Source: Anaerolineae bacterium
GTDB taxonomy: Bacteria; Chloroflexota; Anaerolineae; Aggregatilineales; UBA3940
Reading direction: 5' to 3'
NCBI GenBank assembly: GCA_016926255.1
Contig: JAFGOY010000033.1
Location: 1-64,000 of the forward strand
DNA length: 64,000 nucleotides
Part shown: piece by piece, positions 25,208 through 33,605 of the stretch
How the letters are laid out: each line of letters opens with the position of its first letter
Position numbering within the stretch: position 1 is the stretch's first letter
Program-made: the position numbers and the translations under genes
The notes under the pieces: model-generated
What the model was told of the DNA's origin: nothing
The model's input: only the letters and a program-made list of their open reading frames with translations
Databases searched by the model: none

Positions 25208-26787
25208 GCAGCATCACCTCCAGAGGGATTAGCAAGGTGTTCTGTAGGAGGTTCTTCTTCTTCCTCGTGCATTTCAAGGCGTCGACGCTTGGAAGGCCAG
25301 AGACCTTCCGGACGGATGATCATCATCGCGACCAGCAGTGCGCCGAAGGCCAGCATACGATAGGTTTCGAGCTGCCTCAGTAGTTCCGGCAGGCCCTTCA
25401 AAACCAGCGATCCGGTGATCACCCCTGGGATGCTCCCCATGCCGCCCACGATAACCAGCGACAGCACGTTGATCGACACCATCAGGTTGTGGTCTTCAGG
25501 GCCGGTGAACATGTTTCGTGAAGCAAACAGGACGCCGCCCAACCCGGCGAACGCCGCACCGATGGCAAAGGCCATCAGTTTGTACTGCCACGTATTGATC
25601 CCCACTGCCTGCGCGACCGTCTCGTCTTCGCGCATCGCGACCCACGCGCGGCCAACCCGCGAGTTTTGCAGTCTCGATGTCACGAAGATCACCAGCAAAC
25701 AGCCCAGTATGATTAACCAGACAAATGCTCGCGGGGAATTGAATGGCATTCCCAGGATACTTGGCCCGGCAATGTCTCTTACACCGCGAGGCCCTCCTGA
25801 AAACCCGGTTAGCGCGTCGCTCTTGCTCAGGATGCGGATGATTTCGCCGAAGCCCAGCGTTACGATTGCCAGGTAGTCACCGCGCATTCGCAGCACCGGA
25901 ACGCCTAACAGGATACCGGCCAGTGCTGCCAGTATCACGCCGCAGATCAGCGCGATCCAGAAGTTCCACAGCAGGTTGTGCGGGGTAGGGGCGGTCAGCA
26001 GCGCGACGGTGTACGCGCCGATTGCAAAGAAGGCCACGTACCCCAGGTCGAGCAGACCGGCCATACCGACCACGATGTTCAACCCCAGGCCCAGCAGCAC
26101 GTAGATGCCGATTGTGCCCAGTGTGTAGTTCCAGTAATCGCTCAACGGCAGGGGGATGAGCACCAGCACCAGCAGGATCACGCCATACCAGATGAAGTTG
26201 CCGTATTTGCTCTTGTTGATCTTCTGGATGAGCGGCACCTGCGAAAAACGTTCTTTGATCCGTTCCCACAGGCGGCCAATTGCCTTGCGCAGCGGTTTGT
26301 CACGTAGCTTGAAGGCCAGCCAACCGGCCCCCGCACCAACGGCGGTGATCCACACCAGTTGAACAACTGCCCCGACTACCGGTGACAGCCCCAGCAGGAA
26401 CAACTCGATTGCATCGGATGACATGGATGTGAGATAGTCGCGCATGTCAATCCCGGCGGCATTGATGCTGCCTACCGTAAAAGCATAGATTGCCACGAGC
26501 AGCCCGGTTACGGTGCCTGCGACCAGCCCGGACTGCATCGCTTTTTGCTGTGTGTCCTCCTCGGTTGGCTTTGCCGCCATGCTGCCGTTCCATAAATAGA
26601 CTAGTGTCAGCAGGAAAACAAGGTTGAAGATCGCTCCGGGCGATGATGCCCGTGCAGTGCTTGTATTCCCGATGAACCCACCCATCAGTTCGGTTGCCGT
26701 GCTGGTGAAACCGATTAGCGAGAAGAATATCGTCACGACCCCAAAGGTCAATCCGGCGCTGACGCCGTTTCGAATATGTTCCTTCAT
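25204..26787 (-). CDS. livM: Branched-chain amino acid ABC transporter permease LivM with a long N-terminal membrane extension
   Basis: 527 aa, clearly longer than the about 300-350 of a plain LivM. The canonical permease occupies about residues 200-500: GIYVLLGLGLNIVVGMAGLLDLGYVAFFAIGAY, PVLRMRGDYLAIVTLGFGEI, and FASRNMFTGPEDHNLMVSI with the EAA-like cytoplasmic loop. Residues 1-165 hold about four extra helices with a polar loop (MAAKPTEEDTQQKA), a module of unknown role. The C-terminal tail is acidic (HEEEEEPPTEH). The start overlaps the livH stop (TAATG). Confidence 0.92.
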   Translation of the reverse strand: MKEHIRNGVSAGLTFGVVTIFFSLIGFTSTATELMGGFIGNTSTARASSPGAIFNLVFLLTLVYLWNGSMAAKPTEEDTQQKAMQSGLVAGTVTGLLVAIYAFTVGSINAAGIDMRDYLTSMSSDAIELFLLGLSPVVGAVVQLVWITAVGAGAGWLAFKLRDKPLRKAIGRLWERIKERFSQVPLIQKINKSKYGNFIWYGVILLVLVLIPLPLSDYWNYTLGTIGIYVLLGLGLNIVVGMAGLLDLGYVAFFAIGAYTVALLTAPTPHNLLWNFWIALICGVILAALAGILLGVPVLRMRGDYLAIVTLGFGEIIRILSKSDALTGFSGGPRGVRDIAGPSILGMPFNSPRAFVWLIILGCLLVIFVTSRLQNSRVGRAWVAMREDETVAQAVGINTWQYKLMAFAIGAAFAGLGGVLFASRNMFTGPEDHNLMVSINVLSLVIVGGMGSIPGVITGSLVLKGLPELLRQLETYRMLAFGALLVAMMIIRPEGLWPSKRRRLEMHEEEEEPPTEHLANPSGGDAA

Positions 26788-27887
26788 TAGACTTTCTCCT
26801 CGGTCAGGACTTCACCCAGGATGCCGGATGGCCGGAAGATCAGCACCAGCACCAGGATCGAAAAGGCGATCACGTCTTTGAGCTGGAAGGGTATACCTAA
26901 GATCGCCGGGCCAGTTGCTTCGACGATACCCAGAACCATCCCTCCCAGCATGGCCCCCGGCAGGTTGCCGATGCCACCTAAAACGGCTGCGGTAAATGCC
27001 TTCAATCCTGGAATGAAGCCGACGTAGTGGTAGATGATGCCGTTGTGGATGCCCCACATGACCCCGGCTGCACCGCCCATCGCGCCGCTGATCGCGAACG
27101 TTCGGCTGATAACGCCGTCGACGTCGATGCCCATTAATGCGGCGGTCTTTTTGTCTTCGGCCACCGCACGCATTGCCCGTCCCATCCGCGTTCGCTGTAC
27201 GATTGTATACAGCACTATCAGGAGGATAATTGATAATACAAATGTAAAGACCCCGGTATAAGTGATCACAACATCTTTGCTGTTGACCACAACCGTCCAC
27301 CCGGTGTTCCGGGTGAGGATATCCGGGTTGAGATAGTCCCGGCGTCTTGGGCTGAAAATCAACTGTGCGGCATTCTGTAAGAATATCGACGCACCAATTG
27401 CGCTGATCAGCGGCACCAGGCGCGGCGCTCCTCGAAGAGGACGATAGGCGATTTTCTCAAGGAATACACCGGCAATTGTCGAGGTTGTCATCCCTACCGC
27501 GAAAGCGAGTACGATTGACAGTACCGGGTTGGCATTGAGAAACGCTTGTCCTGCTGCTGGGTCGACGATCCAGGAACCCAGCGCCTCAAGCGTGAAATAT
27601 CCTGCATAGGCTCCGAGCATCATGATTTCGCCGTGTGCGAAGTTGATCATGAAGAGGATGCCGTATACCAGCGTATAGCCAATCGCAATGACCGCGTAGA
27701 CACTGCCTAGAATCAGGCCCGAAACTGCAAATCTTAACCAGCTATCGGCCCCATAGACCTGTTCGATTACGGCCAGGGCGTAGATACGCCAGATTAGATA
27801 TCCGATGAACAATACTGCAATGGTGACTTGAACGATCTTGTATGTGTTGATGGGCATTCGCACTTTTGGCGATGCGGTTTTCTCCAT
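26787..27887 (-). CDS. livH: Branched-chain amino acid ABC transporter permease LivH
   Basis: 366 aa. LivH signature FAVSGLILGSVYAVIAIGYTLVYGILFMINFAHGEIMMLGAYAGY near residues 48-92, and RAVAEDKKTAALMGIDVDGVISRTFAISGAMGGAAGV as the loop contacting the ATPases. About eight helices. The N-terminus carries an additional helix (VTIAVLFIGYLIWRIYALAV), and the family core starts at about residue 45. It is separated from livJ by a strong hairpin that may lower its expression relative to the binding protein. Confidence 0.93.
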   Translation of the reverse strand: MEKTASPKVRMPINTYKIVQVTIAVLFIGYLIWRIYALAVIEQVYGADSWLRFAVSGLILGSVYAVIAIGYTLVYGILFMINFAHGEIMMLGAYAGYFTLEALGSWIVDPAAGQAFLNANPVLSIVLAFAVGMTTSTIAGVFLEKIAYRPLRGAPRLVPLISAIGASIFLQNAAQLIFSPRRRDYLNPDILTRNTGWTVVVNSKDVVITYTGVFTFVLSIILLIVLYTIVQRTRMGRAMRAVAEDKKTAALMGIDVDGVISRTFAISGAMGGAAGVMWGIHNGIIYHYVGFIPGLKAFTAAVLGGIGNLPGAMLGGMVLGIVEATGPAILGIPFQLKDVIAFSILVLVLIFRPSGILGEVLTEEKV

Positions 27888-27949
27888 AATTGCTACCTCT
27901 GAGCGGTAGGTTTAACCTGCGGACGGTAAAACTGGTTGTTGCGAAGAGA

Positions 27950-27980
27950 AGAGAGGCAGGCAGACTATGCCTGCCTCTCT
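27950..27980 (-). terminator. Intra-operon hairpin between livJ and livH
   Basis: agagaggcaggca-gacta-tgcctgcctctct, a perfect 13-bp stem with a five-base loop, followed on the minus strand by TCTCTTCG. The strong stem with a weak U-tail fits a partial terminator or mRNA-stabilising 3' end, so that the binding protein is made in excess over the permease, as is common in binding-protein operons. Confidence 0.65.
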
Positions 27981-28013
27981 CTATTTGTTATTGGCTGGCT
28001 ATCTGAATAGGAG

Positions 28014-29210
28014 TTACGGAGCCTGAACCCACTTGCCGCCCTCGGCAATGTAGAACGTCGGGCCGGTGGTGTTGCACTCGCCAGTTGCGTCGCAGCTGAT
28101 CACGCCGCTCAGACCATTGTATCCTTCCAGTCCACGGACGCCTTCAACCATGGCTGAACGCGGGAAGTACAGGTTGCCGCCCTGTTCAATCGCCACATCC
28201 TTCGCCACGCTGATCAGCGCCGCAACGATGTCATAGCCGTTCCAGGTGAACGGTGAGAGCGTCCCTGGGGGATCGCCCCATCGCTCTTCATAAGCTGCGT
28301 CGAACGCCTCTTTCTCGGGGCTGGTCGGTGGAATGAGCGAGGTGGCAATCGTGCCCTCGGAATTTTCGCCGGTCAGGTCGAGGAAGTTCTGGCCAAAGCA
28401 GCCATCATCACTGAAGAAAGTAACGCCTTCCAGCCCGGAGGATGCCATCTGGTTCTTGAGTACGGCTGCGTCGGCGTCATAGCCGCCGAAGTACAGTACT
28501 TCAGGTTCCAGTGCAGCGATACCGGCCAGCGGCGCGCTGTAGTCAGTCTCGCCGGGGGTGATCGCTTCAAAGGCTACTACTTCACCACCGAGTTTCTCGA
28601 ACTCACTCTTGACGATCTCCGCCAGACCCTGTCCGTAGGCACCACCGTCGTGCATGACGGCGATCTTGGTCGCGCCGAGCTTATTGTAGATGTATTCGGC
28701 GGCGTTGATGCCCTGAACGGTGTCGGTGAAGGCGATGCGGTTGAACACCAATGAACCCATCTCGGTCAGTGAGGGGTTGGTTGCCGAGGGTGACAGCATC
28801 GGGAAACCAGCGTCGTCGTAGATCGGAATGGCTGCCTCGGTCGAACCGGAGAAGGTGTGACCGGCAATGGCGACCATTGAGGGTTCGGAGATGAACTTGT
28901 TGGCAACCGCCGCACCACCTTCCGGTGCTCCGCCGGTGTCTTCAATCACCAGTTCGAACTGGAAACCATTGAACTCACCAAAGTCATCGATGGCGATCAA
29001 GCCACCCTGGGAGATATCGGTACCAAATGCCGAGTATTCACCTTGGGTTGGGCCTGCATAACCGATCTTGATGGTGTCTCCCTTTGCAACAACTGCACAG
29101 CCGAGCGGATCATCTGCGCATTCTTTAGGTTCTGCGGCACCGCCGCAAGCGGTTGCAAACAGTGCAACTAATAACAGGGCTGCTAACAGCCCATAAGTAC
29201 CTTTTTTCAT
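28014..29210 (-). CDS. livJ: Branched-chain amino acid ABC transporter substrate-binding lipoprotein
   Basis: 398 aa. The start at MKKGTYGLLAALLLVALFATACGG has GGAG 9 bases upstream; the track's earlier start adds a non-signal segment. The lipobox ATAC gives a lipid-anchored cysteine near residue 22. The periplasmic-binding type I fold follows: IKIGYAGPTQGEYSAFGTDISQGG, FNRIAFTDTVQGINAAEYIY, IAVMHDGGAYGQGLAEIVK, GETDYSAPLAGI, YFGGYDADAAVLKNQM. Substrate is probably Leu/Ile/Val or a related amino acid; the family also takes other ligands. First gene of the liv set. Confidence 0.93.
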   Translation of the reverse strand: MKKGTYGLLAALLLVALFATACGGAAEPKECADDPLGCAVVAKGDTIKIGYAGPTQGEYSAFGTDISQGGLIAIDDFGEFNGFQFELVIEDTGGAPEGGAAVANKFISEPSMVAIAGHTFSGSTEAAIPIYDDAGFPMLSPSATNPSLTEMGSLVFNRIAFTDTVQGINAAEYIYNKLGATKIAVMHDGGAYGQGLAEIVKSEFEKLGGEVVAFEAITPGETDYSAPLAGIAALEPEVLYFGGYDADAAVLKNQMASSGLEGVTFFSDDGCFGQNFLDLTGENSEGTIATSLIPPTSPEKEAFDAAYEERWGDPPGTLSPFTWNGYDIVAALISVAKDVAIEQGGNLYFPRSAMVEGVRGLEGYNGLSGVISCDATGECNTTGPTFYIAEGGKWVQAP

Positions 29211-29283
29211 CTCTGGCTTCTCCTCAATCATTTGCGAAAATTGGATGATGTACAACCTCTTCAACAACGCTCTCCGGCGTCCT

Positions 29284-29307
29284 GGTCTGTTTCACTTGCA
29301 ACAGACC
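29284..29307 (-). promoter_or_regulatory. Leader hairpin overlapping the upstream ORF
   Basis: ggtctgtt-tcacttgc-aacagacc, a perfect 8-bp inverted repeat. On the minus strand the upstream arm lies inside the short ORF and the downstream arm just past its stop, so a ribosome on the ORF would prevent the stem. Confidence 0.5.
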
Positions 29308-29318
29308 TCTCGGTCCAT
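29292..29318 (-). CDS. Possible 8-codon leader peptide upstream of livJ
   Basis: ATG GAC CGA GAG GTC TGT TGC AAG TGA encodes MDREVCCK. AGGAGG lies 6 bases before the ATG (29325-29330), better than the site of livJ itself. It has a single Val and two consecutive Cys codons, so it is not a classical branched-chain amino acid leader. A chance ORF is possible, but the ideal Shine-Dalgarno and the overlapping hairpin argue for a regulatory role. Confidence 0.4.
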   Translation of the reverse strand: MDREVCCK

Positions 29319-29423
29319 AGTTGGCCTCCTGTAGAAAGTTGACGTAACTTTGGGAGTTATAACTTTAAAGAAGCGTCGATCCCATCGTTCAGGATAGACG
29401 CTCCAGTAAACTCACAATGTCAA

Positions 29424-29453
29424 ATCCTATCATGCCGTATTGAAAGCTGTCAA
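29424..29453 (-). promoter_or_regulatory. Candidate promoter of the liv operon
   Basis: Minus strand: TTGACA, 18 bases, TAGGAT. The -35 is perfect and the -10 matches four of six. It would give a leader of about 210 nt before livJ. Confidence 0.45.
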
Positions 29454-29565
29454 GGTATGATCCAACCGGGTAGTATGGTACTTGCATTTTCCCCTGAGCG
29501 CAACATTCCGATTTCTGTTTCTCGCTGCGTTTACGCTTGGGGCAACTTGCGGTAAGATGTTTTTT

Positions 29566-30345
29566 ATGATGAAATCGTGCGATTGTCGAGTCAACTCAGT
29601 TTTATCGATGTCTGGTGCGCTGTTTTTGTTTGCTGTGGTATTGACTGGCTGCGGCTCTTCTTCGGTGACTCCGGTCGCTACCCCGGTTAACGGCGATATT
29701 CAGCAGCAGCTTGCCAATACGCCGGATCCCTTTCTCATGCAGACACTCCAGGCCGATGTCGCCGCGACTGCCGGTGAACTTGTCCAGGCGGTGCCTACCT
29801 CTACCCCCGATCGGGTCGCACAGACCGTGCCATCTGATAGTCCTGTAGGGACACTCCCGGCGGATCGGCAGGGTGCCTGCCAGGTGCCCGATGACTATGT
29901 CTTGCACAACCGGGAGGGATTTTGTTTATCTGCACCGCCGTCCTGGACTCCGTATAATATGGATGGTGGTGTTGCTGCCACACTCGGAACGACGCCCGGC
30001 CAGGTGATATCCTTGCAGCCCGAATGGGCACAGTCGGCGGCGGATTGTCATTTGACCATCTATTTGACTCGTGGCTATTCCCCGGACGATCAACTGGCCG
30101 TGCAGTATGCTCAGTTACAGAGTCGGAGTGATATTATCGAAATCACCAGCCCGCAGATGCAATTGCTTGGCGAAATGATGATTTCTGGTTTTACCTGGCG
30201 GCTGGAAGATGGCGAGAGCAGTGCGGTCTATATCGGTGAAGTGAGGTTGAATCAACTGGTTCATATCAGTTTTGGTGGTAACAACTGCCCGGCGGATGAT
30301 CTATTTCCCGTTTTGGAGACTTTGCGATTTAATAGTGATCGTTGA
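29566..30345 (+). CDS. Lipoprotein of unknown function
   Basis: 259 aa from MMKSCDCRVNSVL; the ORF track's start 28 codons earlier would put a second hydrophobic stretch ahead of the signal peptide. Signal peptide SMSGALFLFAVVLTGCGSSS with lipobox LTGC. A Thr/Pro/Val-rich spacer follows (VTPVATPVNGD, VPTSTPDRV), then a compact domain from about residue 105 (GACQVPDDYVLHNREGFCLSAPPSWTPY...) with four cysteines likely in disulfides. No family recognised. Exported and membrane-anchored. It leads a small plus-strand group of surface proteins. Confidence 0.7.
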   Translation: MMKSCDCRVNSVLSMSGALFLFAVVLTGCGSSSVTPVATPVNGDIQQQLANTPDPFLMQTLQADVAATAGELVQAVPTSTPDRVAQTVPSDSPVGTLPADRQGACQVPDDYVLHNREGFCLSAPPSWTPYNMDGGVAATLGTTPGQVISLQPEWAQSAADCHLTIYLTRGYSPDDQLAVQYAQLQSRSDIIEITSPQMQLLGEMMISGFTWRLEDGESSAVYIGEVRLNQLVHISFGGNNCPADDLFPVLETLRFNSDR

Positions 30346-30436
30346 ACGAACCATTCGAATGTCTGCTATATTCAAACCATTGTTTGGTTGAGATTATTCT
30401 CCGAAGCATCATATAGCATTGGAAGGTGGAGAGACC

Positions 30437-31108
30437 ATGAGCAATAACGAATTCTATGGCGGAGATGAAGAACGCGAGGCTGCCGAAGATCGCATCCGGC
30501 GGATCCGTGAAGGGGGAGGCGCAGCGCCCGAACCGGCGCCATCGTATGATGACGGGCTTGGCGAATCGGAGGCGGTTGCGCGGGCGCGTGCCCGCGTAGA
30601 CAGAACCCGTGCTGCCGTCGGTGTCGACGATAGCCAATCGGCTGTCCGTTCGCGGGAAGGCCAGAAGAAGACCGGCGGACGCGGTCGTCAGGCAGTTGTC
30701 GTGATCGGTGGCATTGTCGCAATCGGTGTTCTGGTTGTCTTGATCATTCTTATGGTGCGCGGTCTGGGGAGTGGATCGCTTCCCTTTGGCGCGACCAAAA
30801 CGCCGACCCCCACTGCAACACCCGATTCGACTGCTACCCCACTTCCCACCGAGACGCCCACACCCACCCAGAAAGCCCCCTCAACGCTCGCCCTGCCGCC
30901 GCTGACCTGTATTTTCCAGAGCGGTGAAGGCTGTTTCGATTATTGCGCCGACAGCGCCAACCAGAGCGAATGTGACTCGGCCCGTGATTTCGTTCGCGCC
31001 CAGGGAGCCGATCCGGAGTTCTGGCTCAAATGTATTGCTCCCGGCCCAGGTGCCAATGAGGGTAATCCACAGCAGTGTCTGGAAGACGCCTGGAGAGAGA
31101 ATCAATAG
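30437..31108 (+). CDS. Single-pass membrane protein with a Thr/Pro stalk and Cys-rich outer domain
   Basis: 223 aa. The start has GGAGAG four bases upstream. Residues 1-85 are hydrophilic and charged (DEEREAAEDRIRRIREGGG), cytoplasmic by the positive-inside rule. One helix AVVVIGGIVAIGVLVVLIILMV (about 87-109) is followed by a stalk of T/P repeats (KTPTPTATPDSTATPLPTET) and a C-terminal domain with six cysteines (CIFQSGEGCFDYCADSANQSEC ... C ... C). No homologous family recognised. It probably exposes a disulfide-rich domain outside the membrane; role unknown. Confidence 0.7.
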   Translation: MSNNEFYGGDEEREAAEDRIRRIREGGGAAPEPAPSYDDGLGESEAVARARARVDRTRAAVGVDDSQSAVRSREGQKKTGGRGRQAVVVIGGIVAIGVLVVLIILMVRGLGSGSLPFGATKTPTPTATPDSTATPLPTETPTPTQKAPSTLALPPLTCIFQSGEGCFDYCADSANQSECDSARDFVRAQGADPEFWLKCIAPGPGANEGNPQQCLEDAWRENQ

Positions 31109-31134
31109 TCATGGAGAACGGGGTAGGGGGAAAA

Positions 31135-31350
31135 ATGTCGCCGAAGCTGTCCCAGGTTGTCGGGATTGTACTTGGCATTGCCGGGACCGTGATCGTCACC
31201 GTCTCCATATTCGCCGATCAGATTGGGCTGGGTAAGACTCGGACCTATCTTGGCCGGTACCAGTATTGGGCGATCTGTTTTGGCATGGTAGTGCTCGTCG
31301 TGGCGGCAGTGTTCTATCTGCTCGGTACCCCACCCATCGAGGGTGACTGA
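31135..31350 (+). CDS. Small two-helix membrane protein
   Basis: 71 aa from the ATG preceded by GGGGG at a spacing of 4 (MSPKLSQVV); an ATG at 31111 adding MENGVGGK is the alternative. Two helices: VVGIVLGIAGTVIVTVSIFAD and WAICFGMVVLVVAAVFYLLG, separated by a basic loop (GLGKTRTYLGRYQ). No family recognised. It starts 26 bases after the previous gene and ends just before a strong terminator, so the three plus-strand genes 29566-31350 probably form one transcript. Confidence 0.65.
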   Translation: MSPKLSQVVGIVLGIAGTVIVTVSIFADQIGLGKTRTYLGRYQYWAICFGMVVLVVAAVFYLLGTPPIEGD

Positions 31351-31374
31351 TATCACTATCCAGGGAAAACAAAA

Positions 31375-31411
31375 AATCGGGTAGGTTGGTGTTTCCCAAA
31401 CCTACCCGATT
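31375..31411. terminator. Strong bidirectional intrinsic terminator
   Basis: aatcgggtaggtt / aacctacccgatt, 13 bp perfect with an 11-base loop, flanked by TCTTGTTGTT on the plus side and TTTTTTGTTTT on the minus side. It separates the plus-strand membrane protein group from the convergent sucCD operon and should serve both. Confidence 0.9.
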
Positions 31412-31447
31412 CTTGTTGTTGACTACATGGAATTATTGAACATCAAT

Positions 31448-31486
31448 TGCGAGCGGTAGCGAGCACCTGAATTAGTGTAATTCGCG
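31448..31486. repeat. Second copy of the 'gcgagcggtagcgagca ... ttagtgtaat' repeat
   Basis: 'tgcgagcggtagcgagca' and 'attagtgtaattcgcg', as at 10679-10718. It lies just after the sucD stop, in the convergent intergenic region. Confidence 0.65.
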
Positions 31487-31512
31487 GACAAATGATTCTC
31501 ATGATCTTTCCC

Positions 31513-32370
31513 CTAAACCAGCAGATCGGGAATCTGCTCCGGGTGATCGGCCACCTTGACCCCGACCGCTTCCAGCGCAGCGATCTTGTCTTCGGCGGTT
31601 CCCACCCCACCTTCCACGATTGCCCCCGCGTGTCCCATCCGTTTGCCCGGTGGGGCCGTCCGCCCGGCAATGAAGCTGACCACCGGTTTGGTAACCCGTT
31701 CGGCGATGAACCGGGCCGCCTTTTCTTCGTCCGTCCCGCCGATCTCCCCGATCATCACGATTTGTTCCGTCGCCGCGTCGTCTTCGAACAGGCCCAGCAC
31801 ATCCACGAAGCTCGTTCCGTTGACCGGGTCTCCCCCGATCCCCACGCACGTCGACTGCCCGATCCCCCGTCGAGTCAGCGCATCGACCACTTCATAGGTC
31901 AATGTCCCAGAACGTGATACCACTCCAATCGGGCCGGGTGTCGCGATATGCCCTGGCATAATCCCGACCTTTGCTTCGCCGGGAGTCAGCAAACCGGGGC
32001 AGTTTGGCCCGACCAGCCGCACGCCCTTTTGATCCAGGTACGCCCGCACCCGGATCATGTCGAGCACCGGAATCCCCTCGGTGATTGCGATGATCAGCGG
32101 GATACCGGAGTCGGCAGCTTCGTAGATTGCGTCGGCGGCGAAGTGCGAAGGCACATAGATGATCGAACAGTTCGCGCCGGTCGCCTCGACTGCCGCCCTG
32201 ACCGTATCGAAAACTGGCACCTTGCCGACCCATTCACCACCCCTGCCGGGAGTCACCCCTCCGACCACGTTCGTGCCATAGGCAACCATCTGCTCCGTAT
32301 GGAAGCTGCCTTCTCGACCTGTAATGCCCTGTACGATCAATCTCGTGTTTTTGTCGACCAGGATTGCCAT
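31513..32370 (-). CDS. sucD: Succinyl-CoA synthetase alpha subunit
   Basis: 285 aa. CoA-binding Rossmann part [14 protein letters not shown] and [37 protein letters not shown]; and the phosphohistidine segment [19 protein letters not shown], where the active-site His lies in GHAGAI. It converts succinyl-CoA + NDP + Pi to succinate + CoA + NTP in the TCA cycle together with SucC, which is encoded 12 bases upstream. Ends before the strong terminator. Confidence 0.97.
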   Translation of the reverse strand: MAILVDKNTRLIVQGITGREGSFHTEQMVAYGTNVVGGVTPGRGGEWVGKVPVFDTVRAAVEATGANCSIIYVPSHFAADAIYEAADSGIPLIIAITEGIPVLDMIRVRAYLDQKGVRLVGPNCPGLLTPGEAKVGIMPGHIATPGPIGVVSRSGTLTYEVVDALTRRGIGQSTCVGIGGDPVNGTSFVDVLGLFEDDAATEQIVMIGEIGGTDEEKAARFIAERVTKPVVSFIAGRTAPPGKRMGHAGAIVEGGVGTAEDKIAALEAVGVKVADHPEQIPDLLV

Positions 32371-32382
32371 TTGTCACTCTTC

Positions 32383-33519
32383 CTATGCGGATTGGGCAGC
32401 TTGGACGGCCAGTTTTGCTGCTTCTGATAGTGTCTCGGCGGTGATCATCTTTGCTTCGGCCAGCAGTTCACGGCCTTCTTTTTCATTTGTCCCCACCAAT
32501 CGGGCGATCATCGGCACATCCGGCTTGACTTCCTCCAGCGCAGCCAGAATCCCTTTTGCCACTTCGTCGCAGCGGGTAATCCCGCCGAAGATATTGAACA
32601 GCACCGCCTTGACATTTGGATCGGACAGGATGATCTCCAGCGCGGTGGCGACCGTTTCGGCCTTTGCCCCGCCACCGATATCGAGGAAGTTGGCCGGTGT
32701 GCCGCCGTACAACTTGACGACGTCCATCGTCGCCATCGCTAATCCGGCCCCGTTCACCATGCAGCCGATCTCTCCATCCAGTTTGATGTAGCTCAGGTGT
32801 GATTCGCGGGCTTTCGTTTCGGCCTCCGGTTCGTCGCTCGTATCGCGCTGTGCGGCCAGTTCGGGCTGGCGGTTGAGCGCGTTGTCATCGATCACCATCT
32901 TCCCGTCAACCGCCAGTAACGTCCCCTCGCCGGTCAGCACCAGTGGGTTGATCTCCGCCAGCGTCGCGTCGCTGGCGAGTACACAATCGTATAATCCTTT
33001 TGCGATCTGGTAGAACTCTTTCCAGTTCTCCCGGTGGATACCTACCCGGTTGGCGATGTCGTGAGTCTGGTAGCGCCGTATGCCCAGGAACGGGTCGATA
33101 TGCATCTTGACGATTTTTTCTGGCGTCGTCGCCGCCACCTCTTCGATGTCGACCCCGCCTTCACCCGATGCGATCAGCACCGTGCGGCGTGCTGCGCGGT
33201 CGGTTGTAATGCCTAGATATACCTCGTCGACGATCTCCGCTGCCGGATCGATCAGCACTTTCGTAACTTCCAGCCCTTTGATGTCCATCCCCAGGATCGC
33301 CTGCGCTTGCTGCATCGCTTCGTCGGGAGTTTTAGCGAGTTTGACCCCGCCCGCCTTGCCCCGTCCGCCGACCAATACCTGCGCTTTGACGACCACCGGC
33401 CCGCCGATCTCGTCGGCGATGGCGTAAGCCTGTTCCGGCGTCGTCGCGATCTTCCCCTGCGGAATCGGGATATCGAACTCGGCAAATCTGAACTTTGACT
33501 GGTACTCGTGGAGTTTCAC
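32383..33519 (-). CDS. sucC: Succinyl-CoA synthetase beta subunit
   Basis: 378 aa. [23 protein letters not shown]-grasp residues [47 protein letters not shown], and the C-terminal flavodoxin-like part [30 protein letters not shown] with [17 protein letters not shown]. Nucleotide specificity cannot be read with confidence. Paired with sucD on the same transcript. Confidence 0.97.
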   Translation of the reverse strand: MKLHEYQSKFRFAEFDIPIPQGKIATTPEQAYAIADEIGGPVVVKAQVLVGGRGKAGGVKLAKTPDEAMQQAQAILGMDIKGLEVTKVLIDPAAEIVDEVYLGITTDRAARRTVLIASGEGGVDIEEVAATTPEKIVKMHIDPFLGIRRYQTHDIANRVGIHRENWKEFYQIAKGLYDCVLASDATLAEINPLVLTGEGTLLAVDGKMVIDDNALNRQPELAAQRDTSDEPEAETKARESHLSYIKLDGEIGCMVNGAGLAMATMDVVKLYGGTPANFLDIGGGAKAETVATALEIILSDPNVKAVLFNIFGGITRCDEVAKGILAALEEVKPDVPMIARLVGTNEKEGRELLAEAKMITAETLSEAAKLAVQAAQSA

Positions 33520-33605
33520 AGTGTCTCCTTACGGGGTTTTCAAATACAAAGGTGACCTGACTTCTTGATTATATAATTCGTATGCAGCGTACACCACCGG
33601 CATCA

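Larger units (their letters stand above)
29211..29565. promoter_or_regulatory. Structured 355-bp divergent leader region of the liv operon
   Basis: This gap between livJ (minus) and the lipoprotein gene (plus) holds several elements on the minus strand: a promoter candidate (29424-29453), a second TTGACA at about 29419, a stem agcgtc/gacgct near 29371-29401, an aaagtt/aacttt stem near 29335-29351, and a short ORF with perfect Shine-Dalgarno overlapping an 8-bp hairpin (listed separately). I see no convincing promoter for the plus-strand gene. Confidence 0.45.
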
